This document shows, in pieces, positions 10,090 to 20,916 of a stretch of 64,000 nt of DNA. Location of the stretch: positions 2,976,001 through 3,040,000 of the forward strand of contig JAAROD010000004.1 of the NCBI GenBank assembly GCA_012274445.1. The letters run 5' to 3'. Made by a program: the position numbers and the translations under genes. Under the pieces are notes generated by a model that had not been told where the DNA came from, did not search any database, and saw only the letters and a program-made list of their open reading frames with translations. This DNA is from Sclerotiophoma versabilis (Eukaryota; Ascomycota; Dothideomycetes; Pleosporales; Didymellaceae). Positions within the stretch are counted from its first letter, which is position 1. Each line of letters begins with the position of its first letter.

Positions 10090-11215
10090 ATGGCTGGGAT
10101 GGACCGCAGTGTGATTGCGCTTCTAGATCCTCGCGCTGCGGACTTGCCAAAACGGGCGACCGCCGGCTATAGTGAGTCCACCTCGACCTCATCTCTACCA
10201 CAACCCCGTGTCGGAGCATCGCTAACACCATCCAGCCCATGGCGTCCTCAACCCGTACATTTACGACCCATCAGTCCCCCTCGCCAGCGTCGGCGCTACC
10301 GTCGTTATACTAATCTCTATCCTCTCCATCTACCAATATGTTCGGCACCAAGCATGGTTCTTCTGGGCTGCTATCATCGCCATCCTGATGCTTTTGCTTG
10401 GTCACATCTGCCGGCTCGTTTCTTCCTTGGACGAATTTGAAGATGTTCCCTTCCTTATCTCTTGGATCATGATCCTGCTTGCACCTTCCTTCCTGGCTGC
10501 CGCATGCTACACCGCCTTCTCACGTGTTGTGTGGTTCTCGTGTCCCACCTATGCGCTCAACTTTAGAACGCTATGGTGCTTTCCAAGATGGATCACACCA
10601 ACGTTCGTCATCTTTGACCTGTTCTCCTTCTTCATTCAGCTTGTTGGCGCCAGCCAGATCAGTCGACAGTACGACCATGACTCCTCACCATCTCGCTCGA
10701 TTGAAGAATCAGAACGCAAGGCACTACCAGGGCGTGTCATCCTGGTCCTCGGCCTAGTGCTACAGATGTTATGCTTCCTCTCCTTCTCCATCATCAGCGT
10801 CCGCTACTTCGTCATCTCCCGACACTGGCGCGCCTTTGACCTCGGCGATTTAAAGCTTTGGCGCAAGCTCAGTTACACCATCAACCTATCATCCGTTCTC
10901 ATCGCCATCCGCGCTGCCTATCGCACCATAGAAATCCCACACGACAAGGATTACGGACTCATATACCTACAGAGCCATGAGTGGTGTTTCTGGACGTTTG
11001 ATACACTACCGATTCTGGCGGTATTGGTGGTGTTTGCGGTATGGCATCCTGGACGGTATCTGCCGAGGAGCTATACAGGACTGAAGTTGGATAAGGTCAG
11101 GGCGGTGAAAGAAAAGGATGAGATCTCGAGTATGGCGGGTGGGCAGCATGAGGCGGAGTTGAGGGACTTCAAGCCGGAGGACTTCCAGAGTTCAAGAGTT
11201 CAAGAGCAAGTGTAA
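10090..11215 (+). CDS. RTA1-like seven-transmembrane protein
   Basis: Two exons, 10090-10171 and 10236-11215, with a 64-nt intron (donor GTGAGT, acceptor ATCCAG), give 353 residues. Seven hydrophobic helices follow a short N-terminus. The family hallmark IRAAYRTIE, which lies at the end of a late helix, is present, as are the conserved Phe/Trp-rich loops. RTA1-family proteins of fungi (Rta1, Rsb1, Pug1 relatives) are plasma-membrane or ER proteins linked to sphingoid base release, sterol-drug and haem tolerance. The substrate cannot be read from sequence. The C-terminal 50 residues are charged and probably cytosolic. It stands alone at the left border of the accessory island. Confidence 0.9.
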
Positions 11216-11605
11216 ACCGAGTCACACTTGTGCTCAATACAAAGAAGGGTTTGTGCGATCGATGACAACCAAAATGGCGTTCTGTAGGTTTTAGAGGGCT
11301 ACGTTTGATACCATGCATCTAGCGGACTGGCGTTATGGGTTGCTTCTGGAGAGGTCTTGCTTCACACAGCGGAGACGACATGATTGCCAAAAATGAACAT
11401 AGGCGAATTGATTCATAAGCTGCCTTTACCTGTCCGCTCGCTCATCGTGATTGAGGTCCTTTCAGCGCTGATAAACTAAGTTTTTAAGTTATCAACTTTT
11501 TGTCTTTGTTGCCTTTCTACGACACTACGCTACACACGACTCTTTCACGTTTCCACCTCGATTTTTCCTTCAGCCAACACAGTCAAGCAGACATACACCG
11601 TCGTC
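11216..11605. other. Intergenic left border of the accessory island
   Basis: About 390 bp after the RTA1-like gene. It has AT-rich tracts near 11470-11510 and a CT-rich, leader-like segment just before the ATG at 11606. No gene seen. Confidence 0.45.
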
Positions 11606-12850
11606 ATGGTGAACAAAAAGGACGTATACCTTACGTGACTTGCTGAGTATGCAAACAAAAGATTTTCCTAAAGCATACGTCGTCTCGAATCTGCAACTGA
11701 ACACCTTCGAGCAGCGCACAGGACTTCTATTCACAACTCCAAAAGGCTTTACCTCGGCTCTCACTCCCAAAAGCGATAGACCACGCCGACGCCTATCAGT
11801 GGCTTCAAGAAGCATATGTAGTGGGTCCGACTAGAGCCTATATACATGGTTCTCTTTGCTGGCCCCTCACTCCATGGGATCTTTACGACGCAGACTAAAT
11901 CAAGGTCCACATTTTGCGTGCGCCCTTCTGCTATGTTACCGCTGATCCGCAAAAGGCGGTCAGTGCCCAAACCAGGCAACAGGAATTTATACGGCTATTT
12001 TTGCTTGTGGACTTTGTTCTATTATTAAAGGGGTGTACACAGAGTTGAGGGAAGACCAGAATCTGCTCGATCGTTTCAGGGCTCTGTGTGAGCATATTCA
12101 GCAGGCCAAAGCAGCTGGAGACACTGAGAAGAAGACCCCATGTGGTTAATACTAAGGAAGCAGGCATTCAGACTAGTATCGAAGAGCATTGCAGAGTGAG
12201 CAAACATGCGCAAGAGCAGCGACTGCAGCGCACCGGAGTAGTATTACTCTTCCCAAGTAAGGCCGTTCAGTCAGGTCCCTTCAACTTCCCACGTCAAGGC
12301 TGAAGCGATATTCCTTCCAGATCGTCATTGGTGCCAGGCAACCTTTTGTCTAACGTAAGTATACATGTCGCAGTCCTATAGTCATGGCTAAACGACACCA
12401 TCAGTTCCTAGGAAAAGCGTTAAGTTTGTGCCCCTACTGTATTGCCCTAGCGTTTTTTTCTTCCTGGCTAACCTTCTTCAGTACGAGGGGAAATCCAAAC
12501 AATCCTCCCATATCACTTGGATGCTCGATGAATGCAAGACCGAGGCCTCAGCAGACTCCGCTCAGATTCAGCATTTCGGAAACATATCGAGGACCTTCAG
12601 GTCCAGTTTGTTGAACAGACAACTCACCGCATAGGAATCCCAGCTTTCTGAATAGAAATTGAATGCATGGGAAGGAAGAAAAGAATTAGCAAACAAACAA
12701 AAAAAGCATGAGGCGGTTGAGAAGCTGACTGATGAATTGCAGCAGAAAATGAGAGACTTGGAAAGGGAGGCAGATGCATCAAAGCGAGAATATGAAGAGC
12801 GAGAGAAAGAGAGCGATGAATGGAAAGAGAGGTATAAGCAGCTCAAATGA
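11606..12850 (+). pseudogene. Decayed coiled-coil gene with several nonsense codons
   Basis: Fragments of convincing coding sequence lie in shifting plus frames. An ATG at 11606 runs only ten codons to TGA. A frame around 11780-12020 reads AYQWLQEAYVVGPTRAYIHG, is cut by TAA at 11896 and continues as ILRAPFCYVTADPQKAV. Another piece at 12020-12145 reads ELREDQNLLDRFRALCEH. The last 420 nt form one frame broken by two TAG codons (12632 and 12653), then a strong coiled coil (KLTDELQQKMRDLEREAD) to the TGA at 12850. Both TAGs and the TAA are explained by C to T change of CAG or CAA, the pattern of RIP-type mutation. The beginning and end resemble in layout the intact gene at 13378, so the two may be paralogues, though similarity is weak. 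Confidence 0.6.
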
Positions 12851-13377
12851 AAGATTACGAAAGTTGGTTATCGACGATGGAGATTGAGTTAAGCTCTTCA
12901 TGGCAGTCTTGACTGTTCTATGAGAGGTGCACGATCAAGCTGGGCAGATCAAACTGGTAAGCACATACATGATCATACTGTAAATTCTTCTTCGCAACTG
13001 GCCAGACCGTTTCTTCGCTTGTTGTATGTCGAGCTGTGCTGATCGAGATATGTTTGCAGTTCAGGTCTGCCCTTTACCTGGTGTTTGCTGTGTAGGAAGA
13101 CTGCCCCGCCACACTGCCACTATTAGGTCTAATTCCGCTACGTAACCACCACACCATAAAGTGAAGGTGAATAAGTTGAACAGTACTAGCTCGCTTATTT
13201 ATTCAAGTGTGGGCTCTTTGGCGCTGGCTGTGCGCATACTCACTTACCTCCACCACGTCTGCCAGCTCCACCGCGCCAAACGGAGGGTGCAGCATTTGAA
13301 GATATGTGAACGACACCCTACAACAATGGCTTTGCTAACGGTATCAGCACAGTCCCAAGTTTGGCAATACTTCTAAA
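12851..13377. other. Intergenic within island
   Basis: About 530 bp between the decayed gene and the next coiled-coil gene. A CT/CA-rich section at 13080-13160 could be promoter sequence for the gene starting at 13378. No gene seen. Confidence 0.4.
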
Positions 13378-14378
13378 ATGGCCGCCAAAAGCACACCACT
13401 GTCCGAGTTCCTGACAGAGCAGGGTCACAAGAGCTTTCCACATACGTTCAGGAATGTCTCTGACCCTGATCTCCCGCTCGTTCTCGAGGCCTTGACACTC
13501 CCCAGCGGAGTCCGCGTTGATTCAGTCCGCGTGGGAAAATATGACCGATTCAAGAATAAAGCTGGACGCAGATCACTCTGGGCCTGCATCCCGCACAACA
13601 GAGTTCGATACTACTACTACAAGCATCATGGAGAAGATGGTCTCGCAGAAGTGAGCGTCCAGGATTTGTATCCAGACAGCAACATCATTAGACATCAAGA
13701 TTGTGTAGGTCCGTTCGGTCTAGTTGCTCCCGGGAGCTGGCCGAAATTAAATGACAGCAAGCTTAGAGCACACGAGGCCACTAGGACCAGACTTGCCGTC
13801 ACTGTCAAGTTCGTCTTGATTCTGGGAGGCTTCGTTTCCAAAATACACCTCCAGACTGAGTCTGACTTAGCGGCCCAGCTTGAGAAGCTATGCTCTGAGC
13901 TTGGCAGAATCCGCGACGGAGAAAGCCTGTGGGAGACAACACTGAGTATCGATGAGAAAAACAGGTATGCAGAGGGGGAAACAACATCGGGGGATGCCGT
14001 TGAAGACGAGAAGAATATTGCGGAGTCCATGCAAGAACAGTCGCTCATGGCAAGGAGGCAGTACTGTATGTCGCATTGGTCATCATCCGCTGAGATCAAG
14101 CGACCTGCTGAAAGCATGGAGGGTGTTTTAGTCGACTATGGTGTCTACAGTAAGCTCATTATCTTCATCCGTATAACGCCTGTCTGACTTCGTGAACAGA
14201 TACTCACAAGCGCATGGCAAAACTGAGTATCTCACCGCCCCCGAGTGAGGCTGATAGCTCGAGACAGTCCACACTTCAGCCCGTCTACGAGCCTGTTGGC
14301 CTCCAAAACAACTTCAACACGCTCGTAGAGCAGATCAGGGCTCATGAGAACGACAAGTGGGCTAAGAAGGAAAAGTGA
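13378..14378 (+). CDS. Hypothetical coiled-coil protein, probably truncated by a stop codon
   Basis: Exon 1 (13378-14149) and exon 2 (14200-14378) with a 50-nt intron (donor GTAAGC, acceptor AACAG) give 316 residues. The N-terminal half is a globular, Arg/Tyr-rich region (WACIPHNRVRYYYYKHH) that I do not recognise. The middle is acidic and Ser-rich. Exon 2 starts a coiled coil (LVEQIRAHENDKWAKKEK) that meets TGA at 14376. The same frame then continues for another 55 codons as an excellent coiled coil (QIKKLQIQAADEQKK, MEEEMDAWKKKHHDMMAKL) to TGA at 14546. The ancestral protein therefore probably had about 372 residues. The gene may be a young pseudogene or express a shortened form. It looks lineage-specific; no function inferred. 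Confidence 0.55.
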
Positions 14379-14881
14379 CTCAACAAACAGATCAAAAAGC
14401 TCCAGATACAGGCTGCTGACGAGCAAAAGAAGTCTCAAGAGAGGATTCAAAACATGGAAGAAGAGATGGATGCGTGGAAGAAGAAACACCACGACATGAT
14501 GGCAAAGCTGGAAGGTCTGGTGCGCGCTGAGAAGCAGCACCTTTGAGGTTTGGACATCGGAGTTACGCATGTGGGCTGGATTGTTTCCACTGAATACGGT
14601 GAAGTTGTTAATGTGTGAGCGCACTAGGGCTGGAAGTTGATGAAGTTGATGTCCACCCATGTTTTGCGAAAGGCGTCGACTTCGTGAAAATTTCGGTCAT
14701 AACTAAGAAGGTGAATCGAAAATTGGATGAAGATGAAATATTTTGGCAGGCGCGTAGATGTGCAAAATTCAATATGATGTAGTCAAGTTATTCTAATTTG
14801 ATGCCCTAAAGGCGATAAGCATGACGTCGCCGGAATGGAAGCCGAGGTCCGCGCAGCTTCACGGTCGCGGTTCCGCTCAGA
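14379..14881. other. Relic coiled-coil tail and intergenic DNA
   Basis: The first 168 nt (to 14546) continue the coiled-coil frame of the preceding gene past its stop. The rest is AT-rich (14690-14800) without a gene. A 28-codon frame from an ATG at 14819 reads like protein (MTSPEWKPRSAQLHGRGS) but ends at a TGA; it might be a lost upstream exon of the next gene. Confidence 0.4.
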
Positions 14882-15362
14882 ATGATAGCAACTTGTTCCG
14901 AGCTTGACTCGACATCACACGAGCAATCTACAATGCTCCCTTCATTACAGCCCTCGCGACCAAAGGTATTTCTTACCACCATGTTGCTAATCACTCATAC
15001 TTACGCAGTCGCAGCTAGCACAACAGCCTGCACAGCCAACGCTAGTCTACCAACAGCGGCGCACGACACACGAGCTTTCACAACCTCAACAACAACCACA
15101 ACAGCAACTCTCATATAGCCCACTGAGCTCTCAAAAGCCTCGATCGCAGATAGAAGCCATGCCTCCAGCCCGTACAGCGCCACCAATCCCTGCACAGAGC
15201 TTCTACGACGCTGCGACACGGCATCCGGTATTCTTCACGAACAACCTGAGGAAACCACCGTTTCCTATACCGCAGATGCCGAGTCACGGCTGGAGCCCGG
15301 TCGCAAATGGGTACATACAAGAGAGGGATAACGGCCGTGGCGGGTTCGGCACAAAGCTATGA
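14882..15362 (+). CDS. Small Gln/Pro-rich hypothetical protein
   Basis: A proposed exon 1 (14882-14965) and a firmer exon 2 (15009-15362), with a 43-nt intron (donor GTATTT, acceptor ACGCAG), give 145 residues. Exon 2 opens with a polyglutamine-rich stretch (LSQPQQQPQQQLSYSP) and continues into a Pro/Phe-rich tail (ARTAPPIPAQSFYDAA, LRKPPFPIPQMPSHGW) ending in GRGGFGTKL. The Gln-rich reading is favoured over the Thr-rich alternative frame because only it stays open to this tail. Exon 1 is less certain and there may be a further upstream exon. The family is unknown to me; low-complexity composition suggests a disordered protein. Confidence 0.5.
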
Positions 15363-18141
15363 TGCAGCTGCCTGGTCTGCTGCACTGTTGTAGCGCAATT
15401 TCATTGGAAAGAGCTCGTTGCATAGCCTCACGCTTCCGCTGTGCTTTTTTTTTTTACACTACTTTCCATACGTTTCTTCCGTTGTCGCTATGACATCGAT
15501 GATAAAACCGTTGTATTGTGCCTTCGCTACGCAAGCATATCGTTCGATTCCACGGACGTCCGCTGTACGCCAACTTTGCGACTAGCAGAGACACTCTTGG
15601 GCCATCTACATCCTATATCGAGAACAACTTTCAAGAAGGCTGTGAAGTGGCATCTCTGGCGCCTACACGATAAAGTAACTGGCCACTGTTGCTCTTCTTG
15701 TATTGCAACTGGAACGGCGAAAACTGCAAAACGATGTCCATGTCTAAGATCCTGTGAAGTCAGCGGATTTGAGCTGGAAAGAGTCGAGTATGGATGCTGT
15801 TGAAAGAGTGTGTGGTCTGCCATGCTGTAAGGTCGGCACGAGAGGCGAGATCAACGAGGGAAAATTAATGCTACGCGCTTCTCTACTGCCAAGCTTCGCG
15901 ACTTGGAAACGCAATTCGAGTGGGCCAGGTTGCAGCTTTCAAGGCTGTGTAGGGGGTTGAACACAAGACAAAATGCGTTGGAAGGCAGAAAAACATGTTC
16001 ACAGAAGATCGTTGATATACATTGCATATCTTATAGTTCAGACGCCCAAGGGTTGGAGGAGCCGCACTGTTATACCAGGAAAGAGTTTAGTAGTGTCCAG
16101 GATGAAGGTATCAGTTACAACATATCAGCTCGCACTGAACCAGTTCCATGCTATAAGTCTGCTGGACTAGCCAACATAACCAATAGTACGAACATACATC
16201 GAGAGAATTGATGGAGGGACGTCAGTGCTGCGAGTGTGGTTGAGGTAGAGCCCACTGGACAGAAGACGCGATCATCTGCACTGAATACAGTGAATCATGG
16301 AATCTCATATGCCTTGTGACGCGCACCACGCTCAGAGAACTCTATATCATAGTATCATCTCAACAGTTGAACCAAATGCGTCAGTCGGGTATTGTTTGTG
16401 ATATCTCGAGACGAACGAATGAGTACTCGGCGGTTTGTATGCATCAGGTCCTTTACGGTTGGCTTCTGCCCTAATTACTAATGGCCTCAGCTCTCGCATA
16501 GTCGTACATGACTTGATTTTCCGAATAGAACTTACATACCATTGGTTCTTGACTACGTCCTGAGCTTTTCTTTTGCATATTTGTACTGTGTTTGAATACC
16601 AATCGCCATCGTCCAAGTTGATGCTGATGGATATGCAACTTTGCACTGCGTATGCCAGCTGTCTCATTACGTTTGACATGTAGGATCGTGGCACAAAACC
16701 CACAACTCGAGGTTCGATAAAATTGGTGTCTTCATCGAAGAAAGAATCATGGGAGTTACAATCCTGGATGTCCAGCTGCTGGATGAGCTCACATGTGACT
16801 CCTCATGTCTCCTCACCGGCACCTAGCCGCTTCTTCTTTTCGTGAATCGTATGACGAAACGTTTCGCTCAAGTCGGAGTGGTCACTGGGATCTTACTGGA
16901 GCCAATTACAAGCAAATACCAGACACACTCAAGACTTGGCGTGCTTGATGAGGGTTTGTTTGAGTCACTGGTTAGAATTGGTAATGGGGAGGGTAGTAAA
17001 GCAAGCCTAGCTGGAACAGTCTGCTGACAGTCAGCTGTGATTAGCGCACAATGATACTGGTGTGAGCTTCCGTTTGAGATGAGATGCAGGCCAAAAGGAC
17101 AGAGATTATGAATCCGAGATATCCAAACAAATCGGTGCAACCAGGTCCAGGTGGGAGTCATCGATTTACCGACTCCTGTTTCGTTGGAATGCCCTTCTGC
17201 CCCGCGGCCACGACAGAACGTGGCAACTGTAGCTCTCACACCGAGATTGCGGCACCAGATTCTCATCTTGGTCATGCTTATCACGAGATTGTCGTCATTA
17301 TTATATCGAAGTGGTCACGCAATTGATGTCCCACAGCGGTACCAGCAACACAGCTTCAGCAATGACTTCACAGATTTTGAACTTCGTTTTGGAAGACTTC
17401 GGAGCTAAGGATGTCTTGCACCAAAGTGAATCGCCTGCCTGTAGACAAAGAGCGGGTTGGTTTGTTGAAAAGTCGCCTGTGAGCCAGCACAGCCCAGAAA
17501 ATATACTGTAGTACATGCTACGCAGCGCATATAGCTGGATAATCGACCCAGGTTTCTGGTTTGCTTGCTTCTCCGCTCTGTTGCCCCTCTTTATACAACA
17601 GTACCAAAGTGGCGGATGGAGGAGACGTGCCTCAGTTGGTGAACACCACCAAGTACCACCATTGGAAACCTGAATTCAAGCCTTTTATCTCAGTCTGCTC
17701 CAAGTGTTCTTGAAAACAAATACTTTTACGTGATTAAACTGTTGCCTACTCTGTACTACTAAATTGTATCATGTGGAGAATGAACTTGATGTGTTTTTGT
17801 GCGATTACTCCATGCTGTGATAGATCTCGATTGTCTCAACATTCGATGTATGACAGCCGTTGTAAATCGATAAGCATGAGTCCCCAATATCTGCATAGCC
17901 TGAATGCGATGATCCGTCATGGCTGCACCTCGACTTGCTCTTTTTCTCACGTATTTTCAGTAGCAACAGCGCGTTCGTCACGTCACATCACGACATAGAA
18001 ATAGAATTTGTTCTGTACCCCATGGCCCAGCCGAAATGACAGGACTTGCAATTAGATTCGAAAGAGTGTGAGCCTAAATTCATTTAACACCCCCGTTACC
18101 AACCTAGCCAGTCTGTTTAGATACCGCGTCTCCTTGCAATC
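15363..18141. other. Gene-poor island core
   Basis: About 2.8 kb with only scattered short frames. The best is a relic frame at 15831-16211, listed separately. A 138-codon minus frame (16868-17284) is Ser/Pro/Cys-rich with no domain and no start context. A homopolymer T run lies near 15447. I saw no terminal inverted repeats, transposase or reverse-transcriptase motif. Confidence 0.5.
15831..16211 (+). pseudogene. Relic open frame with coiled-coil character
   Basis: The frame is open for 127 codons without an ATG and is bounded upstream by a TAA (15828-15830). Its first third reads TRFSTAKLRDLETQFEWARL, a charged amphipathic stretch unlike random translation, while the remainder degenerates. 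It may be the eroded C-terminus of another member of the coiled-coil group in this island. Evidence is composition only. Confidence 0.3.
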
Positions 18142-18397
18142 CTACTTGCCACCATCACCTTTCTGATTGTTATTCTTGTCTCCAGCGCTCTGGGCACGCG
18201 CTGCGAAACTATCGGAAGACATGTCCTTTCCGCCGCGAGCCTTAATATTCAGTCAGTAACGGAGCCTAATCTAGCATTATAAGCGCGAAACTGACCTGAG
18301 AGGATTGAATCCTCGAGGCATCTGAAGAAGTCATGGGAGTGGATTTGGCTCCACTATTGTTAGAAGTGCCGCCGGTCTTGGAGCTTGAGGAAGGCAT
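18142..18397 (-). CDS. Small SMP-type (seed maturation protein-like) fungal protein
   Basis: Exon 1 (18397-18296) and exon 2 (18240-18142), joined across a 55-nt intron (donor GTCAGT, acceptor ATTAAG) at a codon boundary, encode 66 residues. The core TSSDASRIQSSQ plus ARGGKDMSSDSFAARAQSAG is the pattern of fungal proteins with an SMP domain, a family first named from plant late-embryogenesis proteins. The protein is hydrophilic, Ser/Gly/Asn-rich and without cysteine, as expected for a disordered, stress-associated protein. It is the only intact, recognisable gene inside the gene-poor core. Function in fungi is not established; a role in spore or desiccation tolerance is inference. Confidence 0.72.
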
Positions 18398-19773
18398 TAT
18401 GAAATTCGAGTTGATAGTTTAGTTTTGTAGGTTGCACTGGTCTTTGAAGTGTCGAGTTTAACAATCTACAACTGAAGCCAGAGTGGTTCTTATAACACTT
18501 TGGCTGAGTAATAGAGAGGTTTGCAAGTGGATGCTGTGCTCTTAATGAGACCGCTCCGTACTACAAGTCGTGACACTGAGAAATCGATCATTCGCATGCA
18601 GTAGTGTTCGATGTAGTCTTGGCCGCTTTTACCAGCTAACTGGCGCTGTTGGTGTTCATGCAGTATCATTTGAGAAGATGTAAACGCTACGTCACTCTCT
18701 TCCAGTAACTCCATGAGGAAATATACAGGTCCCTTCACGCCCGAGATATCCTGACCTGGTCCGCCTCTTCAGTGACCGATAAGGGGCTATTCTCTCCAGG
18801 CTATACTAGAAATAAACTAAAGATTAACGCAATCAAAGATATGTGTATGCAGCAGACTGAAGAAAGTGCTATTCATTTCTGGGGTTATGGCATAATATGT
18901 CGTTGCACACGGTACGACAGTTTAAAGGCCACCTTGGGGCGTTGCACATACCCCGCAACTGCTAGGCAGTAGTGTCATGCACTTGTTTACTAATGACAAG
19001 AAGCTATACTGTGCCAAAGTCAACACATCAACTAAAGATAGTACGTGATGGTACGTAAGATATCGGACCGAGTACTTGGCTTTGCCGCGGTGGACCGATG
19101 TATTCTTCAAATGACAAGGTATGCCATGCTTATCGTGGAAGTGGTGTCCCTTCTGTATGTCTGAAATTCCCAGATGTAGAAACGTAAATCACAACTTGGT
19201 AAGGACGCAATACAGAATGGATATTTGCAACCACAATACTTATTGAAAACAACTCAAACTGGTGAGGCTATTCAACTATACGTGTAAAAAGCTTTTATAA
19301 GATTTTCTGGTGTTGTAGCTAGCTGTGCAAGCTGTTCTCTTCACCTGAACGGAGGGTTAGAGATGGTGGGCCCCCCAACTACCCGCACTACCAAAAACAT
19401 CCTTTGAAAGCGATTGGCTGCACTCACCTAGCTGATGTACCCCGCTGTCTTTGAGAGATATTCCACGCGGTGAGGTATTGTAGGTCAGAAAATCTTAGCA
19501 TTGTGCCCTATCTGGAGGTGTCCAACACTTCCTCAATTGAGCAGGTATAGACGACGAGTCCGTGCAACGTTTCTCCACTTAAATTCTTAGCTCCCGCAGT
19601 TGTACATCTTCAAGCCGAAAGACTCACGACCGATACCTTGTATCGGAGTTCAAGGTCTGCACCTGCGCACAACACAATCTTCTCTCGAGCTACAGCCACG
19701 TTCGCGACCCCATCACCTTGGCGCCTAAAGTCCTAAAGATACCATTCCGATCCCCGACTCCGGCACCACCACC
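18398..19773. other. Intergenic, 1.4 kb, right part of island
   Basis: An 82-codon minus frame (18490-18738; ELLEESDVAFTSSQM) has plausible composition but a stop just upstream and no start, so at best it is a fragment. The stretch 18780-19320 is AT-rich. The last 200 bp should contain the POP4 promoter. Otherwise nothing seen. Confidence 0.45.
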
Positions 19774-20487
19774 ATGGCTGAAACCGCAGGCATGCCATTC
19801 GGCCAGGCCCTCCTCAGCCGTGCCTTCTCCCCCGACACCGCCGCATCGCACTACAACGACCGCATCGCTAAGCGCACGCTTCCTATCCGCGCAACATCCC
19901 CCACCCCCTCTGCGCGCGCAACCCGTCGCCGTGCCCTCAACGACCGCAAAGAGCGCGCCCGCAAGCGTGCAACGCAAAAACCACGCCCTCTCTCCGCAGC
20001 ACAAAAGCGCAAACTCAACCTCAACGAGATCCCCAAATCACAGCAAAAATACGCCATCTATGAGCCCCTCCACAACCTCTGGGCAGGGTACATGCGCGAG
20101 ATCCTCGGCCTCAACGCTGAGGGGAGCGGGAAGGTGTACGTCACGCCCTCGAGCGGCGGCCAGATGCTCGCAAGCGCCGATATGCACGGGGCGAAGCTGA
20201 GCGTGGTTAGGAGTCGGTGTGTGAGTCGTGTTGGGCTGGAGGGGATTGTAGTAAGGGATACGAGGTACACGTTTGAGATAGTTACGAAGGGGGATATAGT
20301 GAAGAGTGTGCCGAAGGAACATACTGTGTTTAAACTTGAGGTACCATTGGAGAGTAGAGAGGGGAAAGAGGAGGAGGGTGAAGAGAGGAGGCCGTTGGTG
20401 TTTGAGATTTTTGGAGAGCAGTTCCAGACGAGAGCGCCGGATCGGGCGAATAAGAAGTTCAGGTTGCATTATCAGCCTGATCTGTGA
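19774..20487 (+). CDS. POP4: RNase P/MRP protein subunit POP4 (Rpp29)
   Basis: Single-exon gene of 237 residues. POP4 is a protein subunit shared by nuclear RNase P (tRNA 5' maturation) and RNase MRP (rRNA processing). The N-terminal third is basic and disordered (RRRALNDRKERARKRA). The Sm-like beta-barrel domain follows from about residue 95: YEPLHNLWAGYMREILGL, then ADMHGAKLSVVRSRC, VGLEGIVVRDTRYTFEIV, KEHTVFKLEVP and FEIFGEQFQTRAPDRA, all typical of the family. The start ATG has a good context (CACCATGGCTG). Base composition shifts from C-rich to G-rich third positions along the gene. It converges on the GH125 gene. Confidence 0.95.
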   Translation: MAETAGMPFGQALLSRAFSPDTAASHYNDRIAKRTLPIRATSPTPSARATRRRALNDRKERARKRATQKPRPLSAAQKRKLNLNEIPKSQQKYAIYEPLHNLWAGYMREILGLNAEGSGKVYVTPSSGGQMLASADMHGAKLSVVRSRCVSRVGLEGIVVRDTRYTFEIVTKGDIVKSVPKEHTVFKLEVPLESREGKEEEGEERRPLVFEIFGEQFQTRAPDRANKKFRLHYQPDL

Positions 20488-20685
20488 GGGAATTCGGGAT
20501 GCGAACGGATGTTGTTCACGCCAGTTGCAGCGCCCAGAGGTTAAAGCGGTTGTCATGCGACAGGCGTCAGACTTCATCGAATAGCAGGAGATGATTATGA
20601 CCAGGAAGCCTTGCAACAGCAAGCAGTTTGACCTATGGAAAGACGAGGAGGAAGTGCGCACGGCTTCGGCATTGCACAAAGCGTG

Positions 20686-20916
20686 CTAGTCTTCATTAGA
20701 CGGGCACATCTGCTCCCGCAACCAGGTCCAGAATGTGACATGGCCTGCACTATCCAGCAATCCCAAAATCGCCATGAAGAGACGGTGGAAAACGAACGCA
20801 AGGAAGTATGAAACACACACCATCCCAAAGAAAGCGACGAAACCGGATATACTCCGCACAAAGGCTTCATCGACACTCACAGCACCGCCGGTATTGCGCG
20901 ATGAGAGCTTGGACTT
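20686..20916 (-). other. 76-codon open frame continuing directly after the GH125 stop codon
   Basis: The codon after the GH125 TAG (20919-20917) begins an uninterrupted frame of 76 codons ending in TAG at 20688-20686. It contains a strong hydrophobic helix (ISGFVAFFGMVCVSYFLAF, then FHRLFMAILGLL) and ends with charged residues. The only in-frame ATG codons are inside or after the hydrophobic part, so it does not look like a normal independent gene. It could be a readthrough extension, a lost C-terminus or chance. Confidence 0.35.
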
